This document shows positions 25,330-37,518 of a stretch of 64,000 nt of DNA, piece after piece. The position numbers and the translations under genes were made by a program. The notes beneath the pieces were generated by a model, which worked only from the letters and a program-made list of their open reading frames with translations, was not told the DNA's origin and did no database searches. Source of the stretch: Jacaranda mimosifolia (taxonomy: Eukaryota; Streptophyta; Magnoliopsida; Lamiales; Bignoniaceae); contig CM032123.1 in the NCBI GenBank assembly GCA_018894105.1, positions 8,309,001 to 8,373,000 of the forward strand, given 5' to 3'. The first letter of the stretch is position 1. Each line of letters starts with the position of its first letter.

Positions 25330-26071
25330 TTGTATAGACATACGATGACAGTATTTGGATGAACTCATTTGTCATAATGCCATTGTTTAGGTGCTTGTTT
25401 TAAACCATACAATGATTTGATTGGCTTACAAACCTTTTTCTCTTGGCTAGGAACCACAAACCCTTCGGGTTGTTCCATATAAATTTCCTCCTTGAGGTCC
25501 CCATTTAAAATGTTGTTTTTACGTCCATTTATGAATTTCAAGATTATTAATGGCTACAAAAGCTATTAATAACCTTATAAACGTTATTCTTGTTACAGGA
25601 GAATATGTGTCAAAGTAATCAAGACCTTCCATTGTCTATATCCCCTGACCACCAATCTCGCCTTATATTTATCAATTGATCCATAAGCTTTCATCTTCCT
25701 GTTGAAAATCCATTTGCAACCTAGAGATTTATTCCCAAGAGGAAGATCCATCAATTCCCAAGTATGATTTTGCATGATGGACTCGATTTCGCTATTTATG
25801 GCTTCTTTCCATAATGGAGCTTCTGGCGTTGTCATAGCCTTAGTGAAAGTTCGTGGTTCACTTTCTAGCACATAAGTCAAGAAATCGATCCCAAATGACT
25901 TAGGTATTCTAGACCTCTTGCTACATCTAAGTTCATTTTCCTCTTTCTCCGATTCTTGAACTTGTCGTGGTCTTTTAGTTGAGATTTGTCCTTCTTCCCT
26001 TTTCCAAGGAAACACATCCTCAAGGAAACTTGCGTTCCTTGACTCAATAATAGTGTTAACATGAATATCAT
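25330..26071 (-). pseudogene. Copia element 2, RT N-terminal half
   Basis: The 25593-26015 frame gives 'CSKRSRIPKSFGIDF', 'EAINSEIESIMQNHTWEL' and 'GCKWIFNRKMKAYGSIDKYK' followed by ARLVVRGYRQ, the standard copia RT entry. Further on, another frame gives an 'IYMEQPEGFV' segment near 25440-25490. Frameshifts separate the pieces. Confidence 0.75.
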
Positions 26072-26273
26072 CTATATCAAATTTATATATAAGGAATCTA
26101 TACGCTGCACTGTGTTGTGCATACCCAATAAAGATTTCGTCTGTACGCTACACTATGTTGTGCATACCCAATAGAGACTTCGTTAACTGTTTTAGGTCCT
26201 ATCTTGACCATTTTAGGAGGTGAAACTCCTATCTTAGCTAGATAGCCCCACACTCAAAGATATTGGTAGGAAG

Positions 26274-26960
26274 GTGGATGACCTTTCCAAGCTTCATAAG
26301 GTGTCTTTTCTAGTTTCATATGAGGTAACTTATTATGTATGTGGTTGGCAGTTAACACTGCCTCTCCCTACATGTTTTGAGGTGCTCCTACATTTATTAA
26401 CAAAGCTTCTATCATTTCATTCAATGTTATATTTTTACGCTCTGCAATGCCATTCAATTGAGGTGCATATGGAGCTGTTACTTCATGGATTATTTCATGT
26501 TTCACACAAAACTCTTCAAATAAGTAAACATATTCTCCTCCACCTATCACTTCAAAGAGTTTTTATTTTCCTCCCAAGTTGATTCTCAACCTCATTTTTG
26601 TATTGTTTAAATACTTCCAAAGCCTCACCTTTGCTTCAAAATAAGTAAACATAGCAATACGTAGTGCAATCATCAATAAAAGTAATAAAATATTTCTTTC
26701 CACCTCTAGATTGCACCATTTTTAAATCACATATATCAGTATGAATTAAATCTAATGGTTCAGTGCTTCTCTCAATTGATTTGAAAGGAATTTTGGTCAT
26801 CTTTGCCTCAATGCACATTTCACATCTTGATTTTAAGTCAAGATTTAATTTTGGTAATAGGCTAATGTTTACAAGTTTAGAGATTGACTTGTAATTAACA
26901 TGTCATAATCTATGATGCCATAAATTAGACAACTCAAGCAAGTAGGAATAGTTTATTTTA
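26274..26960 (-). pseudogene. Copia element 2, integrase
   Basis: Minus-strand frames contain 'STEPLDLIHTDICDLKMVQS' with 'KYFITFIDDCTTYCYVYLF' (26636-26818), and 'APYAPQLNGIAERKNITLNE' (26368-26550), matching the copia integrase core. The pre-integrase end 'LSNLWHHRL' is at about 26903-26930. Broken by stops. Confidence 0.8.
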
Positions 26961-27430
26961 TTATTATAATCAACACTTGGTCCATTTTTTGGTATGATGG
27001 TCATTACATTGATCTTGAAAAGACAATCGCACAAATAACATTTACCTACAAGTATATCATTTTTAGTAAGTACAAACTTGTTGGTCTCAAAGACCATTTT
27101 AAATCCATTCCTACTTAACATTGATCCTAACACTAAATTCTTGCTAATCTCCGGCACGTGAAGTATATTGTTGAGAGCCAACTCTTTTCCGGAGGTCATT
27201 TTCAATATTACTTTGCCAACTCCATGCATCTTGGAACTTGAGGAATTTCCCATGGACAAATTTTCATCCTCAACCTCCTTATAGGTTGTAAACATCTTTT
27301 GATTAGAGTAGACATGTCGAGTGGTCCCAGTATCCACCCACCATTCGTTAGGATTTTCTATTAAGTTAACTTCTGATACCACAACTGACAAGTTCAGCAT
27401 TTCATCAGAGACTTGATCAACTTCAATCAC
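26903..27430 (-). pseudogene. Copia element 2, protease-like segment
   Basis: A 175-codon frame contains 'EWWVDTGTTRHVYSNQKMF', the copia aspartic protease DTG context, and 'LNNILHVPEISKNLVLGSML', the usual linker to pre-integrase. It is fused to a strongly shortened gag. Confidence 0.8.
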
Positions 27431-27849
27431 ATGTGTTTGGACAACCTTATTCTTCTTCTTTGACCCACTTCGATGCCTCTAGCATCGATAACAGCCACAA
27501 TTTGCACATCTAGGTTCTCACCAGGTGTTGATGGATCATCACGTAAACACCTATCTACATTTAGTGTTATGAGATAGAAAAGCATCTTTTGCTACCATCT
27601 CTTGAAATCCTTCTCATTGAATTTACATGAATTTTCTCGATTTCCAAGTGGAATAGTAGCCACTCTGAAAGCACTACCAATGCATCTAGCATTGGACTCG
27701 ATAAGAATAGGTGCCACAAGTGTAATTACCATAGATACCACAATGGGTGTCATATATGGAGCCACATTGGATGTAAGTGGGTTGAGAGTCACACCCTCAT
27801 TCAAACCACTAATAACATAATTACTGTTTGAAGTCAAGATAAGAATCAC
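27431..27849 (-). pseudogene. Copia element 2, gag remnant
   Basis: The N-terminal gag entry 'NSCKFNEKDFKRW' and its continuation survive. The capsid middle and the CCHC knuckle are missing before the protease, so most of gag is deleted. Confidence 0.6.
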
Positions 27850-28889
27850 AAATATAACAATATCTAGTTAATTGCCTAGAACCTTGCTAACCAGTAATTG
27901 CCACACAAACTCGAACTGAATTAGTTTGTAATTATAAGTAAGATTCAGTTTAGGACAAAGAAATTTCTCTATTTTGTTCAAGTGGAGCAAGAAACAAAAT
28001 GTCTTTTAATCACAAACCAAGCCAGCAAGCACATTCAATATGAAATAAACAGAGACGTCTATTTTCTCAAACCAAGAGGTACCATTTTGTTTCTACAATT
28101 GAAAACAACAGTAGCTATTAAATAAGATACTAGCACATGTTTTTCTTAAGAGTCAATGGCAGAATATGTTTTCTTTTCAAAGGAAGAGACAACCACATGC
28201 TAATTACACAACTAAGCATAGATTAGAGCAAGTAATAGAATTTGGCTTTCTGCAGGAAAAAGGCAATAGATTAGTCTAACGTTCTCTTCTTCCCTTCTTT
28301 CCTTTTTTTTTTTTTCATTTTTATCTTTATTTTTATTTATAAACAGAATCAGTTTTCCATTCCTATAAAACTTTTGATAACAGATTAAGTAAGCAAGAAC
28401 TCAAGTTATCTTCTCAGGAACGAGAAACAGATGCAATTTCCATAGGACCAAGTAGGACAAAATTTTTATGATCAAATATGTTCCTCTTCAAGTAGAGAAT
28501 ACCATACCTTTGTTATCTAATCAAGAGTTCTAGAATCAATTTCCTAGACAAGTATGCAGAATATGCCGTCGCTTTAACTGAACAGACAGAGGCGTGCATG
28601 GGCAAGCAAATTAAGAGAGCAAGTGATCTTGTTAACACCCAAAAGGCCTGTCTTATGAGAAATTACTTAACAGAATTGTGTTTTCCAAGTGAAAGCACAT
28701 TAACTATGGTAACCAACCAAAACACGATTTTGTCGGCCAGAATGAATTAAGCATGCAAGTCCAACAATAGAAAGCAAATTTCTGTAACTCTGAAGCATAT
28801 ATATTCAGACCATAAATTCAAATGAAAATGTAATCTTGTAAAACCAGAATTTAACACAAGCATGTGAAATCGAAATAAAGTCTTAAGTT
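27850..28889. other. Unexplained 1 kb between gag remnant and 5' LTR of copia element 2
   Basis: Less AT-skewed than the flanks, with no ORF or recognised motif. It could be a long retroelement leader, captured host DNA or an unrecognised insertion. Confidence 0.4.
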
Positions 28890-29674
28890 TGTTGGAAAAA
28901 AATAACCGTGAGTGCTTGTATTAAAACATAAATTATAGTAACTTAATTAAACACTATATTGAGCAAATTAAAAAACATAAAATTCAATACATCATAGGCA
29001 TGCTTATGCATATGTTAAAATAGTAAAAATAAGTATAGAAAGCCTACTTGGAATGCTGAAAATGATAGTGCAAGAGTAGATCGAGGTCTGTGTACCACAG
29101 TGTTCTTAAGACTTTAGTTGTCCGTCCCATGGTGCTTCAAAGTTACTGACGAACAGTCTCCCCAGATACAACGATCCTTCCAAACAAAGTAAGCACTTCA
29201 ATTGTTTGGACTCCCGAATCTATTGACATAGAAACTCTTTTAATGCAAGTTTAAAGTGCACAGTGAGTGCAAATGTAGTGATCACACAAGTGCTTTTAAT
29301 GTTCTTTTTCTCTCTTCTATTTTTGGTGGGTTCTAGACACTCCTATTTATAGTTGTGTAATGCAACTTACTGACGAGACATAACTATTTCTTAGAGATCA
29401 TGATCCTTTCTTTTAAGGACACAATTAAATAATAAAATCACATAAATCACTCTTTTAATTATTAAGAGACACATCTCCACTAAAGAGTGGGAAGCTCAGA
29501 TCATATGGGTGTGTCTATAAACTTTATTTATTTTATTTTCACACCCACTCTTTTCCAATGTGAGATAGCTCAATCTATCCACTATGATATCCTTAATTAT
29601 TTCTTATTTTAATTTCAATTTTCTTATTCATTTTTTAATTTTGGCACATAAATAAATATGCCAAAATTCTCACA
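28890..29674 (-). repeat. 5' LTR of copia element 2
   Basis: Close copy of 23275-24091. TATA box CTATAAATAG on the minus strand at 29343-29352. Confidence 0.8.
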
Positions 29675-30689
29675 ATACCATTAATGTTTCAATTTTGCCT
29701 TAGTTTTTGTATCAAATTAATTTTGCTTGCAATAAGCCCAGAAATGTTAACAGTAGTCTCTTGCAATATTAGTTTAATCTGATTATATGGCACAACAATG
29801 GCAAGAAGGCCCAAATCACATACCATTTGTGCCCTAGCTGGCCCTTTTGTTGTTGTTTTTGCATTGGTCTAAAGGTGTGGTTGAAAACTTTAGTGTCTAT
29901 ATACTTTGTGAACTCCGACCCAAAATCTATTAGCTAATTTAATGACAAGAAGGGTGCTAAATAATTCATTTTCTACCTAAAACAAACTGTTATTGTTTTA
30001 ATAATGCCATTGAAACTAAATGGATGCAACTTTGTATGAAAAATGTCCACAGAAATTGTTTTCGATCCATTTCCATCTCACTTGAGAATTATTTTTGACC
30101 TATACAATCAGAATTATTTTTTAATATAGTACGACTTTGACTGTTCCAAATAAATCCAACAATAAAATTAAGGGAAGTTATATGGTAAGGTTCTGACAAA
30201 TAATGGTGTGCATTGGAGACATCATGTTTTATTTTATACTAAAACCAATTATAAGGTGTAGGCTAAAAGAGGTGAAGTCAAAAAAGATTTACATATCTGA
30301 ATGCTATATGTTCAAAAAAATGGTTAAAAGAACTGCATTTGTTAGAGAATATGGAGTTCCGCATGAGTACTTAATAGGAGATTCATTGCAAATATTATTA
30401 GCTTTGCTTTGTCGAGATAAATGCCTACTTTTTTATATTCATCATGCATGCAATGCATTTATAAGAAATCAATTATATAAATACTAATATGATTAGATTT
30501 TCTCTTTCTAGACAAATTTGGGATATGCTATACCAGGTAACATCGATTCATATAATGTCCAACCACCATCCTAGCAATAAATACATTACATAATTTATGA
30601 ATTGACAATTTATTTATTTTTTGATACAAAATTTTCCTAAATTAATATTAATTTGTCCATTTTGTGACACAAAACTTTACCAAATAAAA
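29675..30689. other. Intergenic, no gene recognised
   Basis: A 94-codon frame at 30203-30487 has no recognised motif and AT-driven composition, so I do not call it a gene. The segment ends with the left target duplication of the MULE (30680-30689). Confidence 0.5.
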
Positions 30690-30792
30690 GGGCTAATAGC
30701 AATTTACCCCCTGTGTTATCCATAATAGACAAAATACCCCCTGTAAAAAAAGAATATACAAAATAGCTCCCTGAGAATTGATAAATCATGCT
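30690..30792 (+). repeat. Left TIR of the MULE
   Basis: Inverted counterpart of 37408-37508. The best block is AAAAAAGAATATACAAA, followed by CTCCCTGAG. Confidence 0.75.
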
Positions 30793-31750
30793 CACCACCT
30801 CCTGCGGTCTATTTAGAAGGATTTTTAGCGAATTTAAAATTGAAAGGACAAAAATGACCTTGCACAAGTTTAAACACCTTTCACCTCTCATTCTTCAGAT
30901 CATTTTGAAATCAAATACTGAAAAAACAAGAGCGAAAATCATAAAATTAAAAATCCCAAAACCTTGGCTTGAATGTTGATGTCCCCCCTATCACATTGAA
31001 CAATTTTTTGCAATCCAAAGTGGATTTAGAGAAGATTGCAGGCGAAGACTGGTGTAGAGACATGATTGACTTCGAAGGGAGTACATTTGGTGATTTAACT
31101 CCTGCGCATGGTACGCATTTGCTCTCTCCTTCATATATGTTGCTTAGGGTACTTGTTTGGGCTTTTATGTGTGAAGTTTGTTTATATATGTATTTTTTTG
31201 TTTTTAGATGTATTATTTGTCTGTTATGTTTGAAGTGGCGTAATATGCTTTGCACCCCAGCATGAGTTTTATCTTTTGTTTTTTCGTTATGTGGATGTTA
31301 TTTAGGTGTTATGTGATGATGTGGTTGTTTCAATTTGTTCGTACTTGTGCTTGTAGGGTTTCAATGTTAGTGGTCCCAATGGAAATCTTATGTCAGTGGT
31401 CCCAATAGTACTCAGACCTGAAAAAAGACTTACAAACACTTACATTGGCCATCCATAAAATAAAATATTTTATTTTATTTTATTTTATGGAATGTTTGAC
31501 ATAGTGCTACAATGCATAATGTTCCTGTTTGAAGTCTTATTCTTCCGGTTTGACTGTACACAGTTGTTCCTATTTAAATATAATATATATAATATTCATT
31601 TAATTATAAGCACCGTGTCATGGTAATTGACATTGGATTGTCTCAATGTTAACTGTCACTACTTAGGCTAATTGGTATGCATTATGGCAGTAGCTAATTG
31701 AAATTTTTTTTTGTTCATGAATGCAGATGACTGAATACCATTAATTGCAA

Positions 31751-34700
31751 ATGCGGAGTGGATGAGAATTTGTGCGTACTCCAAAACTAATATACAGAGG
31801 AGGAAAATTAATGCACATTCTAAAATTTGATTTGGACTACTTGAACTTGGATATTCTGTGGGACTTGTATGTGCAGCATGGAGGCAAGAAAGGCATAATC
31901 AATTTCTACTATAGATTGCTTAGATCTTTACTTGAACATGGGTTGAGGAAAATAACAAATGATTGCCCTGATTATAATATAAGTAACTTGCAAAGATAAT
32001 ACAGAGGTATAGATTTACCAGTTTTGCTCTATGTGGAGGAGGTAGCAGATCCAATCCAGGGGATGGATGAACATAGGAATCTGATTAGCTTGGAAGAGCT
32101 TCAAAAGATGCAAAATAAGGAAGAAGAAACTGATAAGGATGGCAGGATCAGGTTATTGACACAAGGGGTGGATTTTGAAGATGATTTTGGTAGTACACAA
32201 CTAGAAGAGATGGAGTTTGGGGGTTTCAGTACACAACCTCCTCAGCGAGAAGAGGAAGAAGAGCGTGCTGCTGCAGTGCATCATGAAGAAGAAGCAGTTG
32301 CAACTGAACATAAAATAATAGAAGAAACAAAAAATTCAGAAGCACCTTCAGCATCTGTATCTCAACAATCAATTGAAGAAACTGTATAGAGAGAAGCACC
32401 TACGGCTGAACAATATCCTGAAGCACCTGTACAACAAATTGAAAATGAAGAGGCACCTATAGTCTAACATGAAGAAGAAGCACTTGCAGTAAATGATAAA
32501 GTTGTCCTTGAAGTCTATCATAATTCAGAAGCTGCAAAATTTGGACAGAATGAGGAAGAACCTACAGTCCAGCATAATGAAGCTGTGCCTGTATTTCAAA
32601 ATGATTTAGAGGGATCTCATTTTGATCATCATGAGAAAGATCATGTAATCTACAATTAGGAGGAACCTACAGTCCAACATGAGGAAGAAACACCTGCAGC
32701 AAATGATGAAGTTGTCCTTGAAGTCCATCATGATTCAGAAACAACAAAATCTGGACAGAATGAGGAAGAACCTGCAGTACAACATGATAAAGGTGTACAT
32801 GCAGTTCAAAATGATTCAGAGGGATCTCATTTTGATCATCATGAGGAAGATCCTACAATCCACAATAAGGAGGAACCTGCAATCCAGCATGAGGAAGAAC
32901 AACCTATAGAAGGAGCTCATTTTGATCAACATGCAGAAGGAGCTTATTTTGATAAGGAATTTCAAGATGAAGCAGAACATTATGCATATCAATTTCTACA
33001 GGAGATGGAGATTGATAAGGAACAGATACGCAGAATTGAAGAGACTTCATTATCTCATCATGAAGAGGAAGAAGTTGTAGACCATGATTGGCAAGGTGAA
33101 GTCTTACCAGATACAGATACACAAGATGATTCAGGTAGTGAACAACCTGAAGAATCAGAGAATGCAGAAAGTGAAGAACCTTTAGATTATGATGCACAAG
33201 CTAGAGTTCCTACAGATTTAGAAGATGAGGATTATGAGCCAAATGATTCAGAGAGTGATATTGACCTTGATTCATATACACCAAGCCTTGTGCTAGAAGA
33301 TTTAGTGGGGTCCAGTGATGATGATATCTTCATAGAAAAGAATATTAGTAGAGGCAATCAACTTAGAAAGTTGAGAAAAATAATAAAATCAAAGAATTCC
33401 AAGAGGAAGAAGCCACAAAGAGCTAAACATATAGAGGATGAGGAGTAGTATAGTGACCCAGGGGTAGATGATGAACTCATAAGCCTGAATGGTTCAGATG
33501 AAGAATATCCAAAGCATCCATATTTTAGAGAAAGGCAAGAGATGAAAGACTTTAACATAGTGGTGGGGATGAAATTTGCTAATGCAAAGGTATTTAGAGA
33601 GGCTTTGAGAGATTAGGCTGTGAGACAAGGCTTTGAGCTTGAATGGATTAGAAATGAGAATGCCAGAATAATAGCTAAATGAAAGAACAACTCATGCAAT
33701 TGGAGGATACATGTCTCCCTAGTGATGCAAAATGCAACTTGTCAAGTGAAGACAATCACAAGAACACATACATGTCCTAGAGCAGATCATAACAACCTTG
33801 CCAAAGCAAGATATTTGGCAAGCAAGGTACATAATATTATCAGGGACAATCCCAATATTTCAATTAAGAAGTTGAAGAACACTATTCAAAGGAAAGTCAA
33901 TTTGAATATGAGTACATGGAAAGTGATCAAAGCCAAAAGACATGCATTGTAGGAAATCAGAGGGGTGGATGGTCAGCAATTTGAGAGGTTGTGGGATTAT
34001 TGTGCCACAGTTATAGAGAAGAATCCTGGCAGCAAGATTTTTTTAAGGAAAGTTGAAGACAGTGATCCACCTATCTTTGAGAGGATGTATTTCTTGCTGA
34101 ATGCCATGATGAAGTCTTTCCGAGGGTGTAGACCAATAATTGGTTCAGATGGCTGTTTTTTGAAGACTGCATATGGTGGGTAGCTTTTGATTGCTATAGG
34201 AAGGGATGGCAATGATAACATGGTTCATATCGCCATGTCAGTGGTTTTAGTGGAGAACAGAGAGACATGGACTTGGTTTTTGAAGGAGATGCTTGAGGAT
34301 ATTGGGGATAGGAGATAGACTTTCATCTCTAATAGACAAAAAGCACTTATTGAGACATTGAGAGATGTGGCTCCAGATAGTGAACACAGATATTGCTTGA
34401 GACACATGTATGACAATTTTAAGAAAAAGTCTAGTAGACCCAAGCTCAAGGACTTATTCTGGAAGGCAGCATTTGCTGGTAGGAAAACAACATTTGAGCA
34501 TTACATGAGGTTGTTGGAAGCAGAAGATCCTAAAGTGAATGACAATATTGAGACAACAGTTGAGTGGCTTAGGAAAGTTCCAGCTGAACATTGGGCCAAG
34601 TTATATTTTTTTGCTTATTGCAAAAGTGATATTTTAGTTAACAATCTTTCTGAATATTTTAACAGTTATATCATTGATGCAAGGGACAAACCTATCATTA

Positions 34701-36225
34701 GCATGTTTGAAAGTATTAGAAGCAAGCTAATGACTAGGATTCAAACTAAGAGGGCAGGGATGGAGAAATATGCTGGAAGCATATGCCCAATCATACTCAA
34801 AAAGATCAATAAGCAGCAAATTATGACTAGGCATTGCATTGCTAGATGGTGTGGGGGCAAAGAGTTTGAAGTTGATAGTCCAGATGATAGATACCTTGTG
34901 GACTTGGATAAAAAAGCTTGCACATGTGGGATGTTTTAGTTGAATGCTTATCCTTGTTGCCATGCTTCTGCTACAATTTCAGAAAGAAGGTTGAAATTAG
35001 AAGATTATATAGATGATTACTACAAAACTGAGAGTTACATGAAGGTATATGAGCACATGATCTATGGGGTTCCTGGGCCTAAGGAGTATATTAAAACTAA
35101 CTTTGTACCTTTAAAGCCACCTAAAATCAAAACTAAAGCTGGGATACCAACTAAGGTGAGAAGAAGAGGTCTTGATGAATTGCATAGGACTACTTCAACA
35201 AAGGAAGAGGCTTACACATACATTCAAAAATTGTCTACAAAGAGGTCACAACAAAGTTTCTTGTAAGAACCCCGTTCATCCCAAAGTCAAACTCTTTAAG
35301 GTTAAGATATTAGACTTAAATTGACAAATTGTATATATTTCTATTGATTATTTGGATTGATCAAGTTATATGCATTTTATAGGCTACTGCTAATGCACAA
35401 GCTCCCTCAGAGGTGATAAACCAACATTCTCAAGTCCCTCCTCTAAGATAGAATAATGCAGGGGAAGGTTCCACTGTTGAACCCCTAATACAGCCTTCCA
35501 GATCAGTAAGTTATTTTTTATTCAGCTTTTGACATCTTTATATTACTAGAAAACTTTGATATATTGCTGTGCTTGTTGCAAATCTAAGGTTTCAAATCAT
35601 CATTTAGGTTGTTGCTTTAATATTGCTAAAATTTTATGCTTATTGATTTGGCTGGTCAATATTTTTCATTGGTTGGTTCTTGTTTATTTAAGTTTGGGTC
35701 TTTTGTTTATGGTTGGGCTACTTGATTTCAGTTGCAGCTAGTCCTATGTGAATTCTTTGTAAATTGGCATATTACCCCCCTATGATTTATAAAATCCTTA
35801 CTAAATATGCAAAAAAAAAACCCTTATGACAAAATATCTCATTCATTTATAGTTTATTTTTCATATGCTTGATTTTTTTTTTAGGGTTGCAGAAACAAAC
35901 AACTTATCGAGGAAAAGGAAGAACTTACCAAGGCCCTAGAAATGCAGCTTTACTAGGGAAAACAATTTGTGGAAGAAAAGGTGCACCAAGAAAATAAATG
36001 GCTTCTGTCTCAACTCAGAAAGGATCTGGTGCTTCAACTGGGTATGCTGCAGCACCAAATACTGAGGCACCTCCACTAGTTGATGCATCAACCAGGGGGC
36101 CACCTGGAGCAGCTTCAATTCCACCTACTGGTGTGGCTGCAAGTGATCCCAAACTATGCAAGAGAAAGAAAAAACAAACTATCAATGAGGTGCTGCAGAA
36201 TATGAAAAAAAAAAAGGGCAGTTGA
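31751..36225 (+). pseudogene. MuDR/MULE transposase, in-frame nonsense codons only
   Basis: One frame runs from ATG 31751 to TAA 35264. It encodes, in order, a PB1-like N-terminal domain (KLIYRGGKLMHILKF), a Glu-rich spacer with a 70-codon duplication, a MuDR domain (33490-33790), the MULE DDE core (33960-34720) and a SWIM zinc finger (CTCGMF...YPCCHA, about 34917-34970). Catalytic landmarks are IIGSDGCFLK, the HRYCLRHMYDNF motif and NNLSEYFNSY. The second Asp of the usual TFISDRQK is Asn (TFISNRQK). Twelve internal stops occur (31763, 31997, 32387, 32465, 32657, 33446, 33614, 33680, 33950, 34181, 34316, 34937) with no frameshift. Possible C-terminal exons lie at 35383-35505 and 35886-36225 behind GTAAG donors, but the reading phase of the first join does not work out. 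Normally cuts and pastes the element in the nucleus. Confidence 0.8.
32471..32890 (+). repeat. In-frame 210-bp tandem duplication in the MULE Glu-rich spacer
   Basis: Landmarks recur 210 bases apart, for example 'tggacagaatgaggaagaac' near 32542 and 32752, and 'gatctcattttgatcatcat'. The period is 70 codons, so the frame is kept. Confidence 0.7.
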
Positions 36226-36833
36226 GAGGAGAGCACAACAACTATAGATGTGGTGTGAGAGATCATTAATGAGATTTATTTTGTCAAACAATTGTTTATT
36301 TTGTATGTATGTAACTATGGGCATGAGATTCTAGGGAAAAGATGTCTTTTTAACCTTTTGTTGCGTTTGGAATATTTATACAAATTTGACAGGTTTAATT
36401 ATTTTGATGAGTGGTTGGAATGTATTAAACAATGTCAATTGCACTTTATTGAATAGAGTCACTTGTCTTCTTTTGACCAATTTGGAGATTATTAAACTTT
36501 GTACTACTTTGAACCTTTTTTGTGTATGGTTTTGTTGGTTTCCTGTTGATTTGGTCTTGTTGGTTTTTGATTGGATAAGTCGTTATACTCCCTCAACTCT
36601 TGCAATTTTTTTCTTCCAGAAATACGCAACTTAACCCCCTATGATTTCATTCATAAGCTATATAATAGCAATTTACCCCCTGATTAATTGTCGGGAATAT
36701 AGAACCAAGAAAAGAAATTGAGCCAGATGAATTGCCTTAACATTGCAGAAACAACATAACCAAAACTAACACTTTTCATCTCTTTACTTCAATACTACTA
36801 CAACAACAACTAAAACTGTAACTAAAACAACTA

Positions 36834-37227
36834 TTAAAAGCCAATAAACAAGAACAACATTTGAAGAATTCTCTTCCTTCCTACACCGGCTACCCGTGAC
36901 ACCCCAGAAACCACTTCTTCAACATCTACCAAATCATTTTCCTCACCACCATAGCTTGCATCAATGCCAAAATCCTGGGGACAAATAATTGGAAGACCAC
37001 TTGGAGACCAAGTTGCTTGAAGGGGCACACACCATTCGAAGAAATTGCAGCGTTGGGTAGCACAACAGTAGTAAAGCCTACCAACGAGCTTTTCCTATCA
37101 TTTAAACCACTCTAAGAGCAGCGTCTGCCAAGCATCTACATATTGGAGGTCTCCCATACCTTAGGTCAAGTGAAGGCTCGCTGGGTCTGAATCTGTTCCT
37201 TGCACTGTTGGAAGAAGAAGTCGCCAT
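36834..37227 (-). pseudogene. Second MULE gene: GRF-zinc-finger-like ORF, convergent to the transposase
   Basis: ATG at 37225-37227 starts MATSSSNSARNRFRP..., leading to 'YGRPPICRC' and then a stop. After a frameshift near 37100 the frame continues 'GRLYYCCATQRCNFFEWC' and an acidic segment, ending in a hydrophobic tail at 36834. The Cys spacing and 'NFFEW' match the GRF-type zinc finger (CxC...RxxYxC...C.FFEW) often seen next to plant MULE transposases. The convergent layout recalls mudrA/mudrB of maize MuDR; homology to mudrB is not claimed. Function in transposition is unknown. Confidence 0.55.
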
Positions 37228-37407
37228 TCTTCAAAATAATCTTGCTTGAACCAGAAAAAATTAAATTTGGGGGTGGACTTACTACCTTTCGATGTTCAGG
37301 TGAACAAGGAGGAAATGGGTTTTCATTTATTTGGGGAAGATCTAAAAGGATAACTAGGCGTATCCAAACGCGCGTGGCACACACCAACGCTCAAAAAGAT
37401 CGTGCTG

Positions 37408-37508
37408 CATGATTTATGAAAACTCAGGGAGGTGATTTGTATATTCTTTTTTCACATGAGGTTTTTTTGCCCATTCCGCTTATCCTAGGGGGTGCTGGCA
37501 ATTTACCC
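37408..37508 (-). repeat. Right TIR of the MULE
   Basis: Inverted copy of 30690-30792 with a more diverged outer half. Confidence 0.75.
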
Positions 37509-37518
37509 CCAAATAAAA

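Larger units (their letters stand above)
23275..29674 (-). mobile_element. Second Ty1/copia element (6.4 kb), minus strand, internally deleted
   Basis: LTRs at 23275-24091 and 28890-29674 are close copies that differ by a roughly 33-bp indel. Coding order on the minus strand is a gag remnant, protease-like segment, integrase, RT. Flanking pentamers (TAATC/ATACC) do not match, and no iMet-type PBS follows the 5' LTR, so one end has been rearranged or has decayed. Confidence 0.8.
30690..37508 (+). mobile_element. MULE (Mutator-like element), 6.8 kb, 10-bp TSD
   Basis: The direct repeat CCAAATAAAA flanks it at 30680-30689 and 37509-37518, in the 9-11 bp range of Mutator elements. Terminal inverted repeats of about 100 bp are visible: both ends read GGG...CCCCCT..., then AAAAAAGAATATACAAA, then CTCCCTGAG and TAAATCATG. 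Inside are a plus-strand transposase (31751-36225) and a minus-strand GRF-like ORF (36834-37227). Both genes are broken, so the element is probably dead but once autonomous. Confidence 0.85.

Noticed and set aside
30203..30487. 94-codon plus-strand ORF
   Set aside because: No motif, no splice context, AT-driven residues; not enough to call a gene.
32679..32909. 76-codon plus-strand ORF rich in Lys and Gln
   Set aside because: It is in a different frame from the transposase and arises from the low-complexity Glu-rich repeat.
31997..34939. Reassigned TAG codon (Gln) as an explanation for the stops in the MULE frame
   Set aside because: TAA and TGA stops and a catalytic Asp-to-Asn change also occur. 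Deamination of a silenced element explains all of these without a new genetic code.
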